In this document: piece by piece, positions 1 through 12,666 of the stretch | Numbering within the stretch: the stretch's first letter is position 1 | How the letters are laid out: the number at the start of each line of letters is the position of its first letter | Source: Clarireedia homoeocarpa | Lineage: Eukaryota > Ascomycota > Leotiomycetes > Helotiales > Rutstroemiaceae | Length of the DNA: 64,000 nucleotides | Assembly: GCA_001465935.1 (NCBI GenBank) | Contig: LNKV01000019.1 | Coordinates: forward strand, 1-64,000 | Direction: 5' to 3' | Program-made: the position numbers and the translations under genes | The notes under the pieces: model-generated | What the model was told of the DNA's origin: nothing | What the model saw: the letters and a program-made list of their open reading frames with translations, nothing else | Database searches by the model: none

Positions 1-1217
1 TCAGGGAATCCTTAAAGAAGAGATTCAAAGGCAAGGAGGGATTGAGTATTGATATTATTTGGATGGCCGTCAACACGGCCGAAGGGATAAGTGAGTTGTT
101 AATAATGTGACGAGACTGCCAGTAAAGACACTGAATGACCTTAGAATTAACAACTAAAGAGCTAAGAGGATCATAAGGATCCGAAGGCTTATATACAGGA
201 AGAGGTCATGTGCTTAATCACATGTATGCTAATGCATGCTAATGCATGCTTGATGTCTGACTCACCCCCAGGGAAGTCATGTCCTTATGTAGCATCGTGA
301 TAATTCGGTCGGAATCATCACAGGCGCGTGGCTGGCGCATTGCCATATCGGGTGGCATACGTCGGAGGGGTTCGCGCTGCAGTTTTTGGAGCGCGCGGAT
401 GAGATTCCGGGGTTGTTGGATATGGACATGATACAGGGAACTTGTGATGCTTGGCATAATGTGGGAATTGTGGGTGATGATTCGGGGGTGTAGATGAGGT
501 AAGATGGGGGTGGTGATTGCTTGTTTGGGGAGAGATGTGATTTTAATGCGGGAATGAACTGGGAAAGGATTGGAGATAAACGATAGAAGGGTTTAATTAA
601 TAACTTAATATAATTAGGTGGTATCTATATTTGAGTTGAATCTATGCGGTGTATCAAAGTTTAGCAGAAGTGAGATAACTTATAATACGCTGTGTATTGT
701 TGTAGTTGAAGAATTCGTGATATTCACGTGTCAGCGAATATGACACTAACACAAATGTGTTCTAGTTTTACCTAGGTTCACAGTACCTCAGCCTGATCGT
801 ACCTTAACAAGCACAAATTATTTATTCGTTGTGCTTTTATCACAGTTTCGTGTACGGCAAATGGCTTTTCATCCTACGAGGGTGCATTCAATGCATGTGG
901 TGCATCTGACCATTCATTTGCTGATGAATACGCCATTATTGGCTCATAGCCGATGCATGTCAGGATGTGCAGCGCCCTGGCAGACCGCAGTTGGGGGCGC
1001 AATCAATCAATTTTCACGTTGAGTAGGGAGTCCTTTCCAGTCTTTTCATTGACATCAAGAAACTATTCTTGAACGAAACATCTATCGCTGCCGCGTCGCT
1101 TGTACTGTTTCGCTTATCAAAATTCAGTTCTGAAGTCGTTCAATTGAGGAGCTCGCTCTCAGCAGATACGTGCCTACATTTACAGCCTTGCGAACTACTA
1201 ATCTACGGCGCAGACCA
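1..1217. other. Left-edge region, no confident gene
   Basis: No reliable gene was found before the receptor start. An open frame on the minus strand (457 down to about 260, 60-odd codons from an ATG) is followed by a good donor-like GTGAGT, so it could be an exon of a gene running off the left edge. I see no recognisable domain and could not place the next exon. The remainder is AT-rich non-coding sequence, presumably the upstream region of the receptor gene. Confidence 0.5.
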
Positions 1218-4200
1218 ATGGATCCTATTTCTGCAATAGGGGCCGTCTGGAGTGTGTATCAATTGGCGTCATTTGTTGGCGGATTATGCTTCAAGTATGC
1301 CCAAGGAGTTAAAAGAGCAGAGGCCGAAGCGGACAGCACGCTCGATGAGATACATAACTTCCAGGCTGCACTCTGGCGCCTCAATGGCATGCTCAAAGAT
1401 GAGGCACAGAATGAAACGGGCGGCGATAGGCTGCAGTCCCTTCGAGCTATCATGTCTGAGGATTCTGTGCTGTTGAAGTCGTGCAAAACTGACTTGGAGA
1501 AGTTGCGGTCCAAACTTGAGGATGGTGAGAAATCATTTCAAGGACTGAAGGGTCAAGCCAAGGTTATTCTGCAAAGGATGAAATGGCCTTTGAAGCAAGA
1601 AGACGTTAAAAGATTAACGGACAACATGCGAAACGTTGCGGCCCAAATCGAGAGGGCACAGAGTATCGATACTACGTGAGCCTGCCTTGTGCTGTAGATC
1701 TTGAAGTACCTACTCATATTTCTAGTCAAATGATACGAACTATTGGTACGACGGTCCAGTCGACCAGTGAGAAGGTTGATTCTATGAAAAATACTGTCGA
1801 AAATGGTACATACGATCCCCTGATATCCTAGTGCTACACAACGTGGCACAAGTCTTTCACTACTTTAGCCTATTCCTTTCCCATTTTATATAAAGATGGA
1901 AACTAATTGCTAATTCTTTCAGCCACGGCTCGCTATGATAAAGAAGAGCAGGAGAGGAAGTCTAAGGAGCATCTCAAGGAGCTTGAGCAGCTCAAAGTAA
2001 AGATAATGACCTGGCTTAAGCATGCAGATCAATATGAAAATCATAAAATTGCCTGCCAGGTACGAGATAAGACTACTAAAACCGGGCAGTGGTTCGTTGA
2101 GGGAGAGTCTTTCGAAAAATTCAAACATGCCGAGCATTCTCTACTTTGGCTGGATGGTGATTCTGGTTCGGGGAAAACTATATTGTCTTCAACCATCATC
2201 GAAAGCCTAAGAGGAACTCTCAGGAGCAACAGTCAGGCGGCGCTAGGCTTTTGGTATTTTAACGCCGACGATAAAGCGAAAACAACATTGGATGAGTGCG
2301 TTCGAGCGCTCATTACGCAATTTTTAGAAGCAATGCCAGCTCTCGTGCCCAGTATCATTACAGAATTTTGGTCGGATCACAATAAAGGTGGGCGGACACC
2401 AAAGCTCTCCGATTTGAGAGCCGCTCTGACAAAATTGCTGGCCACGGAAAAAATCACTTACTACATTGTTCTCGACGCACTTGATGAATGCCGTCAAGAG
2501 GATCAGCTTGATCTGCTGGCTATCATCCAGGCGCTACAATCAAGCGAGAATCAGCATCTACATATACTAGTTACCAGTCGGAAATATCTCAAGGACAGAT
2601 TTCGAGAGCGTTTCCTGAATCTCGCTTCGTTCTTCGATATCGCAATCGAACGTGCCGAGGTGGATGAGGATATCAAGTCACATGTAACTCAGCAACTGCT
2701 TACTGACCCTGACCTTAATCGGTGGGATGAAATCACGCGGAACATGATCTTTTCAAGCTTGACAGCTAAAGCACACGGGATGTATGTAGTCGCGCTGTAC
2801 GAAACAGTCTTATCACTAGGCCAAGCTAACATTATGATTAGGTTCCGATGGGTTGACTGCCAACTGCAGGCCTTACGGAAGTGCAAAAAGAAGTCCGCGC
2901 TGATAAAAGCTCTCGAACAGTTGCCCAAGGATCTCCAAGAGCAGTACACTCGGGAATTAGCAAGCGTATCCGAGGAAGATTCAGAGGATGCTCTTACGCT
3001 CCTAAAATGGCTGACATTTCCCCAGCGCAAAATTCGGGTTGAAGAAGCTCTTGAGCTACTAGACGTCGACTACGAATCTGAAGAGCCCCGTTTTATTCCT
3101 GACGAGAAAGTGAACGGTTCTGACTACGTACTTGGATTATGTGGTAGTCTAGTGCGAACGGACGTCAACAAGAACGGGTTCAATCACCTTGGTGAACCAG
3201 CTGAAGTTGTCACTTTGACAACATCACACGCCACTGTCCTAGATTTTCTGAAGTCACGAGAGATTCAAGTGGGCTCTCTAGACTCGGTCTACTTTACGAG
3301 GGAATCCATTAACCTCCAAATGGCTGTTACATGTCTCGGATATCTTCATTCCCTCTTCGAACTCGAGCCCGACCTTGATGAAGACAAGCTGAGTAGATAC
3401 CCATCCGCACGCCTTTGCGCAGAATACTGGGACGACTACTATCGAGAGGTCATCGCACCGGGGTCATCAAATTTGAATCGTGATCGTTTGAACCGATTGG
3501 TTCTGAAATTACTGGACTCTAAAGAGTCTACATTGAAGTGGGTACGGCTTTGCGACCCAGACCATGACCAAGTACGTGTCAACTTCAAACATCGAGAGGA
3601 ACAGCTTCATAGCAAGCTCTATTACGCTTCCCTGCTAGGTATAACGGATATTGTTACACACTACTTGGACAAAGGAGAGAACAAAAATTACACAAGCAAG
3701 CAAGGGTTTGGTACGCCTTTGGTAGCTGCCGCTTATTTAGGTCGTACCCAAATTGTACAGCATTTGCTGGAAGCAGGAGCTGATCCGAATTTGTCCGGGA
3801 ACTGGTCCTGGGGCAAGCCCTTAGCTGTTGCAGTGGAGGCCAACCACACAGATATTGTCAAGCTTCTTATCAATTCGCTTCAAGTCGACGTTAATTGTTG
3901 TCGACACGAAGAGAATTGGCAAAGAAAAGACATCGTGAAGGGAGAGCTGCGTGAACTTGGAGAAAGAACAGATATCTCTAAGCAATATGAAGGTTTTAGA
4001 TTGGCAACTACCATCGAAGAGAACGACCCATACAATGATATAGCACCCCCATATCTTTCACCCGCCGAGGCCATAATCTACGATGAAGCTGACGCCACTA
4101 GAGCCCGATTCGCAGCACACAGCATGCTTTATATCGCGGTTGAATATAATTCTATGGAGGCATTAGATATCCTTCTTGACTCTGGCGCGGAACCTAATCA

Positions 4201-6918
4201 AGTTGGCGGTTACTACCATACCGCATTGCAGGCGGCATGTGTTTGGGATCGAAAGGCGATGGCCGAGAAGCTGTTAAACTCAGGAGCTCGTTGTAATATC
4301 TACGGTGGAGCAGTGGACTGCCCGTTACTTGCCGCATGTTTCAAAATGGAGTCAGAGGCCATTATTCGGCAGATGATTGATTGTGGTGCTGACGTGAATC
4401 GTCAATGTAGATTTGAACACCCAATCACAGGTCAAATAATAATGAGCACACCTTTATACGCTGCTGTTATGTACCGAAGTTTGGATATCGTCCGGCTGCT
4501 TCTGGCAAATCATGCAGATCCAAATATCCAGGGCTGCGAAGGATTTGATAATGCGTTTCAGGTATAGTTATTTCCTCTTCGTCATGTTATATTTGCCCTT
4601 GGTGACGGGCTTTCACATTTTTACACATGGCTTGTTTCTCTGAATTATCCTGACATAGTCTCCATAGGCCGCTTGCCAGCGAGGAGAAGTGGAAATCGTC
4701 CGGGAGCTTCTGAATTACGGTGTTAATCCGGACAAGCTTCAAGGTGGTGGTATATATGATAATGGGTTGAATGCTGCCATATGTAAGGGTCACCTGGGTG
4801 TCGTAAAGCTTCTCTTGGATAAAAAGCTGGATCCCAACTTAAAAACTACTGCTGGTTTACACCCACTTGTGGCAGCTTGTCAGAACTCTGATGAAACTGG
4901 CTCGTACGATAAGTTGGTTAAAGTTCTACTAGAACATGGGGCCGATGCTAACGCCGGCGCCGTCACTCCGGAAATCACAAACTGCACACCTATACAAGCT
5001 GCACGCACAGTTGGTCAACTAAAAATGCTCCTGGAATATGGTGCAAACATAAACCAGCAAACGCGAAGCAACCCGAGCCCTCTGATATCTAGCATAGTCA
5101 ACGGATGGATAGAAATGACAAAGTATCTGCTAGAAAAAGGTTTGGGTCAGATAATTTGTGTTTTCAGTCTTGACTAACCACAATTTCAGGAGCTGATGTT
5201 CAACAAGCACATCCATCAACCTCTTTCCCACTATCAAAAGCGTGCCGTGGAGAGTCAATTGAGGTCGTGGAAGCACTGATTGGGCACGCTGATGTCAATG
5301 CAATGGATGATTGGTTCTGCGGATCTGCACTTCACCATGCCGTTCAATTAGGAAATAAATCTGTTATCAAGCTACTGTTGGCCAGAGGAGCCGAACTCAG
5401 TCTAGTACACTGGCTGACTGGTACACCTTTGATGGCAGCATCTGAGCAAGATGATATAGGTACGTTCGTATATTTAGTCTTTTCATTTTGGAAGTGACTT
5501 GCAAGCTGTGCTAAGCTCTAACCGATTGGCAAGAAATTTTCGAGCTTATCTACAATGCGACGACTGAACATGATATCGTGAATGCTCTGGGGCAGAATGC
5601 TTTACTCTGTGCAATGAAGACCCGCCATTGGGTTTATGTCGAAAGATTCCTTCAAGATGAGTCCAAAATATTGTCTGTGGATTATATGGGTTGCAACGTC
5701 CTTCACTATGCGGCACGGAGTGGGAGAACCGAATTAGTCGAACAAGCCCTCGATAGTGGCATCGATGTTGACAGTCTTGATAATACAGGATGGTCGGCAT
5801 TGCACTGGGCATCGTTCAGCACCTATGGAACGGTAGAGGTGATCGGTATCCTCCTTAATGCGGGAGCAGAAAGAGAAATGAGAGACAAGCAGGGCAGAAC
5901 TGCGCTTGACATAGCGGTACAGCACCACAAAGCGGCTGAAACCGCCGTACTTCGAGCTGGACTATCGATACTTGAATTGCTCTATACGACAATCCACCAG
6001 CTAGAATTTTCATCTACTTGGAAGAGCGTAATTTGTGACTGTTGTTTGAACGTAGGTAATGTCTTACGATGGCCCATTCAGGGATTCCTGGAACATTCTA
6101 ATTTTCAGGTAAACAGTCTCGCGGAGATCGGTACCACTGCCTGAACTGCAAAGAATTCGACCTTTGCTCTCAATGCTATATCGCAAAATCTGCGATTCAT
6201 TTTCCCGATCACGAGTTCAAGTTAGAAAGCTCCCAGTTCGTAAAAACTGCTGATGATCCTTTCCAGCCCAAAGGCGACACACCTCCTACGGCATTCATTT
6301 GTAGTGAGAGCACGAGCATCAAGAGATTTTTACGAATGAATGATTTTTATAGTCTCTGTAAGTTCCTTCCTGCCCACATCGCTCCCCCTCCACCTCCCCT
6401 CTAAAATATACTGATATTTCTCTCCAGCAACTACTATTACAAACGCATCTAAATCCCTAATCCTCCGCGGAGACAACCCTTTCACCACACTCACCCCCTA
6501 CTTCGAAATAACCATCAAATCACAATCCGCCCCCAGCTACCCCTTCATCGGTCTTGCTATCAATACCGGAGCTAACAAGGGCCCCGCAGGCTGCACTGAA
6601 ATCATATACGCGTACGAAGGCGCGAACGGCGAGATCCATCACTCGACTGGGTTTGGAACTAAATACGCGGAACCCTACGGTGTGGGCGATACGATTGGAT
6701 GTGGATTGGATTCGCATGTTGCGGCGGTGGATAGTAGGGTCAGAGCGGTGTTTTGGACAAAGAATGGGAGGCATTGTGGGGCGGTGGCAGTGGCCGTGTG
6801 GGAAGAGGTCTTCCCGATCATGACGATGAGAAGTGAGATGATGCGGTGGGAGGTTAATTGGGGGGAGAGGGAGTTTATGTGGAAGGGGGGGAGGTGGGAT
6901 GGCGGAGAGGGAAGGTAG
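1218..6918 (+). CDS. NOD-like receptor: NACHT, ankyrin repeats, ZZ zinc finger and SPRY
   Basis: Predicted 1726-residue STAND-type receptor of the kind fungi use for non-self recognition and incompatibility. Exons 1218-1675, 1726-1805, 1923-4561, 4668-5139, 5190-5459, 5534-6055, 6109-6357 and 6428-6918 join in phase and their sum is divisible by three. Domains in order: an N-terminal helical domain beginning MDPISAIGAVWSVYQLA, like those at the start of fungal STAND proteins (residues 1 to about 170); a NACHT NTPase with Walker A GDSGSGKT (258-265) and Walker B LDALDE (363-368); ankyrin repeats from about 745 to 1460; a ZZ-type zinc finger (about 1471-1515) with CDCC, CLNC and CSQC cysteine pairs; a SPRY-like domain (about 1565-1710). 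The family binds and hydrolyses ATP and oligomerises when the repeats sense a ligand. The ligand and partner are unknown. The first ATG in the frame is 1170; 1218 was chosen because the conserved N-terminal motif starts there. Confidence 0.85.
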
Positions 6919-8062
6919 GGAGGGATCAGTGGAAATGATAGAGAGAGAGTGCGTGCGTGCGTGTGTGTGTGGCATTGAAATGAATAAATGAATAAACATA
7001 TAAATAAATACATAACAAGTAGCAGTAACATTAGAGCACGACACTTTACTTTACTCTGGATTCAAAAAAAGGTATTAAAAGCGAGTAGGCAGATAAGCTC
7101 AAGCACGTCTTAGATCAGGACAGGACATCTACACCCCAGACTAGACTAGACTGGAGACTTTACCTGTTCGTACTGTAGGGAAATAGAAAGAAAGAAAGCA
7201 AGAAAGGGAGGGAACGGAAATCTTAATATACATATAGCAAGTTAACCTGGCTCATTTCACTTCACTTCACTTCAAGCTACAGTAACCAACTGCATGCAGT
7301 AACTAACCACCAACCAACCAACCAAACAAATAAATGATTCGAAGAGGAAGCAAGTAAGATACAGCAACGATATTTTACATTTTGATTTCATCTAATTTCA
7401 TCTCATTTCCATCCCAAGAAACCGAGTTGAGTGCACAAGACAATAACTAACACAAGGAGGAAGGAAACCCCCAAGTTTATTCAATCAATCAAATCGTAAC
7501 TTAACGAAAAGATAGTTATGATACGATACGATAACTTGGACTGTGTGTTTATTTGTATGTATGTATGTATGTATAATGTATTTAATTACCTCCTCATTAC
7601 TGCATTATCATACACATATAAGAACAATCTTTCCTCCCCTCCCCCCATCTCCTCCCATCCGTCCCAACCATCACTCAACTAACTATGTAATACAGTAACG
7701 ACCGTTTGTTGATCTAACTTGCTCCAGTGGTATAAAGCATCGAATACACATACTAATGAAGAAGAAAAACAAAAGGAGAGAAGAGAAAAAGGAAGTATGA
7801 ATTGTCAAAATCCAGAAAGTCCGCTGCTGGTGCTTCCTTCCTTTCTTTCTTTCCTTCCCGCCAAGACACACAGAGTCTAATTGGTATCATATCATGTTAG
7901 GAATTAGGAATTATCTGCTTGAAAATTTTTTCGGCCGCTGGGATTTCTAACGCATTACGAATTTTTCGTTTTTTCGTTTTGATAGCTCGTTTATTGCTTA
8001 GCTCATCTGTTGCTTGACTCGACTCGACTCACTCACGCTCGTTTTAGAGGGTGGTAAGGAGT
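6919..8062. other. Convergent 3' intergenic region
   Basis: This lies between the 3' ends of the receptor gene (+) and the opsin gene (-), so it should contain both 3' UTRs. It is low-complexity, with GTGC/GTGT runs near 6950, a GTAT tetranucleotide run near 7555 and several short direct repeats. The open frames here are short and compositionally biased, and none looks like a gene. Confidence 0.7.
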
Positions 8063-9060
8063 TTAAACGGTAGTGTTAGCCGCAGCCGCATTGTGAGTGG
8101 TAGCTGGAACAGCTGGGTCGGTAACACCGCCGGTGCCTACTGGGCCCGTACCCTTCTCCAGACCGTATCGGTGAGGAGCAGTCTCATAGTCGCGGATGTG
8201 CAGACCGAGGGTCGCGGGATCGATGTTGCGGTGACCCCAGATGAGGAGAGCGCCGAAGACAGGCTTGGCCAAAATATCCAAGATACCGTAGAAAATGGCT
8301 TCGGAGTCAGGGGCAATGACGTTTCCACCCTCGGAAACACCCCAGGCAATGGGGTACAGGAACCAGAGGAAGATGGTCCAGGAGGCGCAGATGAGGTAGG
8401 TGCGGCTGACGTCGCGGCCGAGAGCAGCGGCGTGCTTGCGGCCGACGAGAACGACGTTGTAGGCGATGAAGAAGAGGGCCGCGCAGCCGAAGGCGAAGTA
8501 GCCCCACTTGTAGCGGGAGACGACAAGGGCGCCGACGAGACCGGTGATGATCATTACTTCATCCATGAAGATGGTGTAGAGGATAGTGGGCCATGGGAGA
8601 CCGGCAGTGAGGAGGATATCCAAGAGAAGAAGCTGTATGAGTTATTAGATTATGTTAAAAAAAAAGTACTCGGAAGCAGTAAACTCACAGGAGTAGTGAT
8701 GACCCAGTCAATATATCGAACATAGAAGATCTCACGGTAGTTGCCAGCAACCTTGTGGTCGGAGCGATGGAACTCAACAGCGATAGCAGCATAACCCAAG
8801 TTCGAGGCCATGGTGTAGTAGGCAATGGAGGCAGTAAGCGTGATGGCCGCAGTGATGTAGTGGAAGACACGTCTGGTTCGGTGCACTCGCGTACTCATGG
8901 CAATGAAGATGATAGTTGAAGCAGCCATCACACCAGTAACGGCCCAATACCAATCCGAACCTCTGGTCGTGATGTTGATGTCTGACGCAGCGGGATAATC
9001 GAATCGATTGGGGTTGGTAGCCAACGCATTATTGCGTTTGTCGAACTCGACAGCAGACAT
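8063..9060 (-). CDS. carO: Microbial-type (fungal) rhodopsin, CarO-like
   Basis: Seven-transmembrane retinal-binding opsin of 313 residues in two exons (9060-8689 and 8632-8063, 56-nt intron). The intron falls in helix C and its removal restores the family sequence ITTP-LLLLD. The retinal Schiff-base lysine is K247 in helix G (DILAKP). The proton acceptor equivalent to bacteriorhodopsin D85 is D118 (RYIDW), and an aspartate at the D96 donor position is D129, 11 residues later as in bacteriorhodopsin. R115 matches R82. This set is expected of an outward proton pump, as in Fusarium CarO and Leptosphaeria rhodopsin, rather than a sensory NOP-1 type. It sits beside carotenoid genes that would supply retinal. 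It probably acts in the plasma membrane, which is inferred from the family. Confidence 0.96.
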
Positions 9061-10255
9061 GATTAACGCAGTATTGGGGTATCAGTACGGGATAAGAGAA
9101 GTTATTAGATTATTATGAGACGGATGGAGGGAGGAGAGAAGTCTGCGAGTTCGACAGCTCCTATATGTCGTGAATCCTAAGTCACACACACACTTGTAGA
9201 GGTGGTATGAGATGAGGAGCTGAAATGGTACAAACCAAGATCTTATATATATAAGAAGAAAATCACCTTTGTCCGATGGCCGGAAGCTTTACTCCAGGCA
9301 TTAGACCAAAAGGATTGCCCCAAAAGAGATCTGTAGTGACGTTATGACAAGCATTTTGGCTATAGGAGGAGAAAGCGGTTCTCCCATGTATGATTTTCCT
9401 TGGCAATGAAATGGAAAGGATAGATCGGAATGATCTTACATTGGTACATGGACGGAGTTTTCCCACAAGGAAAAGCAGATCATCATCCCGTGTTGTGTTT
9501 TGGTAGGACGAAAAGGGCGCATTACCTCAGCGTGGCAGGGAAGGGAAATAAGATGCAGCGCCAGCAAGAGGGCCAAATCCGACCCGTTCCACAAGACGGG
9601 CACTGCATGGGCACTGCATGGTCCAGTATTGGGACAAGTCGCGATACAAAGCACAGCTCCGGGACCCCAGGAAGGCAGTTTAGCCCCACCGGAGAATGGT
9701 CTCGACTTTTCCAGATGTTGCAGGGCGCCAAGATCCCCAGGCTCTTTGCCAAAGCGCATCCTCATCTTGGCAGGCCATTGACCTCATTGACCTCATTGAC
9801 CTCATTCGTTGACCATGTGGCCTGTACAGTAAAAGGGTAGATTTCTGTGGTCGGATCAGTCGGTAAAAGGGGTTTCTCGGAAAAGATGTATAGTATACAT
9901 CATCATTGTCAATTTAGCTATGTGAGAGAACAAGTATTTCCTCTTTGCTGATAAAGATACTCGAGTACCAAGTACTTTGTAAGTTAGCTAACAAGTACTG
10001 TACTTTGTAAGTTAGCCAACGTTAAGGAAAGAGAGTTTCATGATGTCAAGACATTTACATTTACTGGAAATTATTCGTACTAAAGTATCAAACCCTGCCC
10101 ATTCGCTGCAAGAGATACTGTACGAACCGTGCCACAAGATTCCCCACAGTCAGATGAACGACGGATATTGATATTTACTCAAGCTGTGTTCTGGTGTGAT
10201 GCTACTGTCCGATCGAACGTTTGCTGTACCGCAGAGTCATATCATTCGTGAATCT

Positions 10256-10328
10256 TACCATAACATAACATGACATAACATAACATAACAAGTATGTAAG
10301 TATGTCTGTCTGTCTGTCTGTCTGTCCG
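10256..10328. repeat. Microsatellites (TAACA)n and (TCTG)n
   Basis: A run of TAACA/TGACA-like pentamers (about 10256-10290) is followed closely by a TCTG tetranucleotide run (about 10303-10328). Both lie in the opsin upstream region. Confidence 0.85.
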
Positions 10329-11382
10329 TTCCCCGTCCCCTTAGCAGGTGACACGACAGAAATCATCACAACGCACAACGGGTGCATAATGTAAAAGAGC
10401 GAGAGAGTGAGAGAGTCTACCCCTCTTGAACCCCTTCATGACGTTTCGTACGACCATCGATCAGCCCATACACAGTACACATAAGATTATGTGGGCGAGG
10501 TATAAGTGAGAGGGACGTGTGATGCGATACGACGCGGGAATGGATTTATATACTCCGGCATCCATGTGCCGTGAGCATACGATTGGCAACACAGCAACCG
10601 GCGACGAGAGAAACAAGGTTCCAACGACTCCTCCCGTCCCATCCCAATCAACACTGTAGTAGCCTATCCCATCCCTACTTCTCTTCACCACAACCACCAT
10701 CCAAAATCAGCCCGCCCATCAGCCCATCAGCCCATCACTCCACCTCTCCCATCCACCTCCCCTCCTCAATCCAACATCTCCCCCCTCCGCAAAAGCGTTC
10801 CTGAGATGCCGTATATTCAAGAGAGCACACTTCCATCATATCCGAACAACCAATAACCGCCATTCATTCCTTTGTCCAAACAGCATCACACACACGCACA
10901 AACACAAACACACACCCAGATCTATCCAGCCTTTCAAGATCCATCGGCCATGTACGCTAGCTGCGAATCAATGCAGCTACTGTAAACTCTAACCCACCCT
11001 CCTCTAGCGGAGTAAACTACCGATACCCACACTCACTGTGCACTGGAAGCGGGATGACATAATACATACATACACAACTCTCCAAGCCATGAGAGAGAAA
11101 ATTTCCATTCGATCGGTGGATTGATTAATTGATTGGTTGGTTGATCAGGTGAGCGATTAATCAATTGATCAATTGAAGTTTTTTCTGCCCTGCATGTATG
11201 TATACAGTAATCACGGCAGTTAAGGCACGGACCTAGCTACTGTACAGTACAGGCTAGAATGAATATCCTCATTTCCCCACGCCGTCATATGATATGGTAT
11301 GAGAGGAGTAGAATATTTACGGTACTGGTACTAGTACGGGTACTTGGTACATCTTCTTCCCCCGCTCGTAAGCGTTCGCTCG

Positions 11383-11416
<34 letters not shown>
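11383..11416. repeat. Microsatellite (ACAG)n
   Basis: About eight uninterrupted units of a GACA/ACAG tetranucleotide lie in the opsin-oxygenase intergenic region. Confidence 0.9.
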
Positions 11417-11417
<1 letters not shown>

Positions 11418-11552
11418 GTCCGTCCGGGAGCAACCTTGAACAGATATATGTAGATGAACGTAAGAAGCGCTAACTAACTAACCAACTAACTTGACTTGCT
11501 CCCTCCCTGGAATAGCAAAGCAACCAAGGTTAATCAGATGACTCTAGACTGC

Positions 11553-11649
11553 TTGGTTGGTTGGTTGGTTGGTCGGCTCGTCGAGAAGTCGATGCAGTTT
11601 TCCATACAGTACAGCACTGTAGCTCATGTCAACCAACCAACCAACCAAC
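11553..11649. repeat. Complementary (TTGG)5 and (CCAA)5 tracts
   Basis: Five TTGG units at 11553-11572 are followed 57 nt later by five CAAC units at 11630-11649. The two tracts are exact reverse complements and could pair as a 20-bp stem. Confidence 0.85.
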
Positions 11650-11686
11650 ATACCATACCATACTATACCGAGATCGGCAAAACAAA

Positions 11687-11717
11687 CAGTGACAGTGACA
11701 GTGACAGTGACAGTGAC
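11687..11717. repeat. Microsatellite (CAGTGA)5
   Basis: Five hexamer units of CAGTGA plus a partial copy, followed at about 11849-11871 by a CATT tetranucleotide run. Confidence 0.9.
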
Positions 11718-12666
11718 TCAAGGGGTTGTTTGTTTATTTGTTTGAACGAAACGAACGCCCAGAAGCTTCGCCATGCATGCCCCGTTTGACACTCACTCAC
11801 TCTCACTCCCTCACCTATCAGTAGAGTAGGTACAGTACTGTACGTACAATTCATTCATTCATTCATTCATTACATACTCGAGTATCTATCCATCTCCCTC
11901 CCTCCCTCCCTCCCTTGTATAACTTTACTGCCTTACTTGTTTGTACCTAATATAATGTTAATGTAATGGAATGTAGCTAAGAAAGTGACGATAGGAAATT
12001 AAACTTCGCATGCGCGAAAAAATACATGACAGTTAGTTAATTAATTGATTTAGTCTACTACTATTCGCTCCTGCTAGTGGACAATCGAATCCAATCCAAT
12101 CGAATCGAATCCATTCCAATCTAATCGAATCTAATCTAATCTTGACCTTTCTGATCTTCTCTTCTCCCTATTGCCCCTCTGACACCACCCCTCCCCCCCC
12201 CTTTCTTAACATCAAGATCTACCCGAACAAGAGAGGTGCGCGCCAAACATATCTGCTGCTGAAGTTGGCTAGGCGCTCTGTGTACTATTTCATACACATC
12301 GATAACATACGCGGTAGAAAGATCATCAAGACCGCAAAAGCACTTGTTCGGCAGTGTAATTGAGAGAGAAAGGTCAATACGAATCCGATATTGAAGATAG
12401 ATGGTCTCCAATGAATTAAAACTATGTACGAGTATATGATTACTATTACAAGAACGTGGCTAGATTCCTTCCCGCCAAGCTCGTCATCTTACAATGCAAT
12501 TCCATCCATCTACCAAGCAAATAAGCAAGCCAAGGGTATCTGAAATATCCTCCCAATCATTCATTCACTCACCGAATCATTTCCTGAACGCCATGCTGTT
12601 CTTCTTTCTCAATCAACCCCAACTTTCACTCTACATCACCCCATTTTCATTACTTCTGCATGTATG

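Larger units (their letters stand above)
9061..12666. promoter_or_regulatory. 3.6-kb intergenic region upstream of the opsin gene, microsatellite-rich
   Basis: This unusually long gap lies between the 5' end of the opsin gene and the 3' end of the carotenoid oxygenase gene, both on the minus strand. It should hold the opsin promoter; a TATA-like stretch lies near 9245. Many simple repeats are present (listed separately), together with a triple tandem TGACCTCAT near 9778-9805 and a duplicated GGGCACTGCAT near 9598. Open frames such as 9430-9840 have no family resemblance and overlap others on both strands, so I call no gene. Confidence 0.6.

Noticed and set aside
8051..8725. Long open frame on the plus strand over the opsin gene
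   Set aside because: It is the antisense shadow of the opsin coding sequence; its acidic, valine- and glycine-rich composition is typical of such shadows.
9430..9840. 136-codon open frame in the opsin upstream region
   Set aside because: No motif or family resemblance, overlaps other open frames on both strands, and its C-terminal part is a simple TGACCTCAT repeat.
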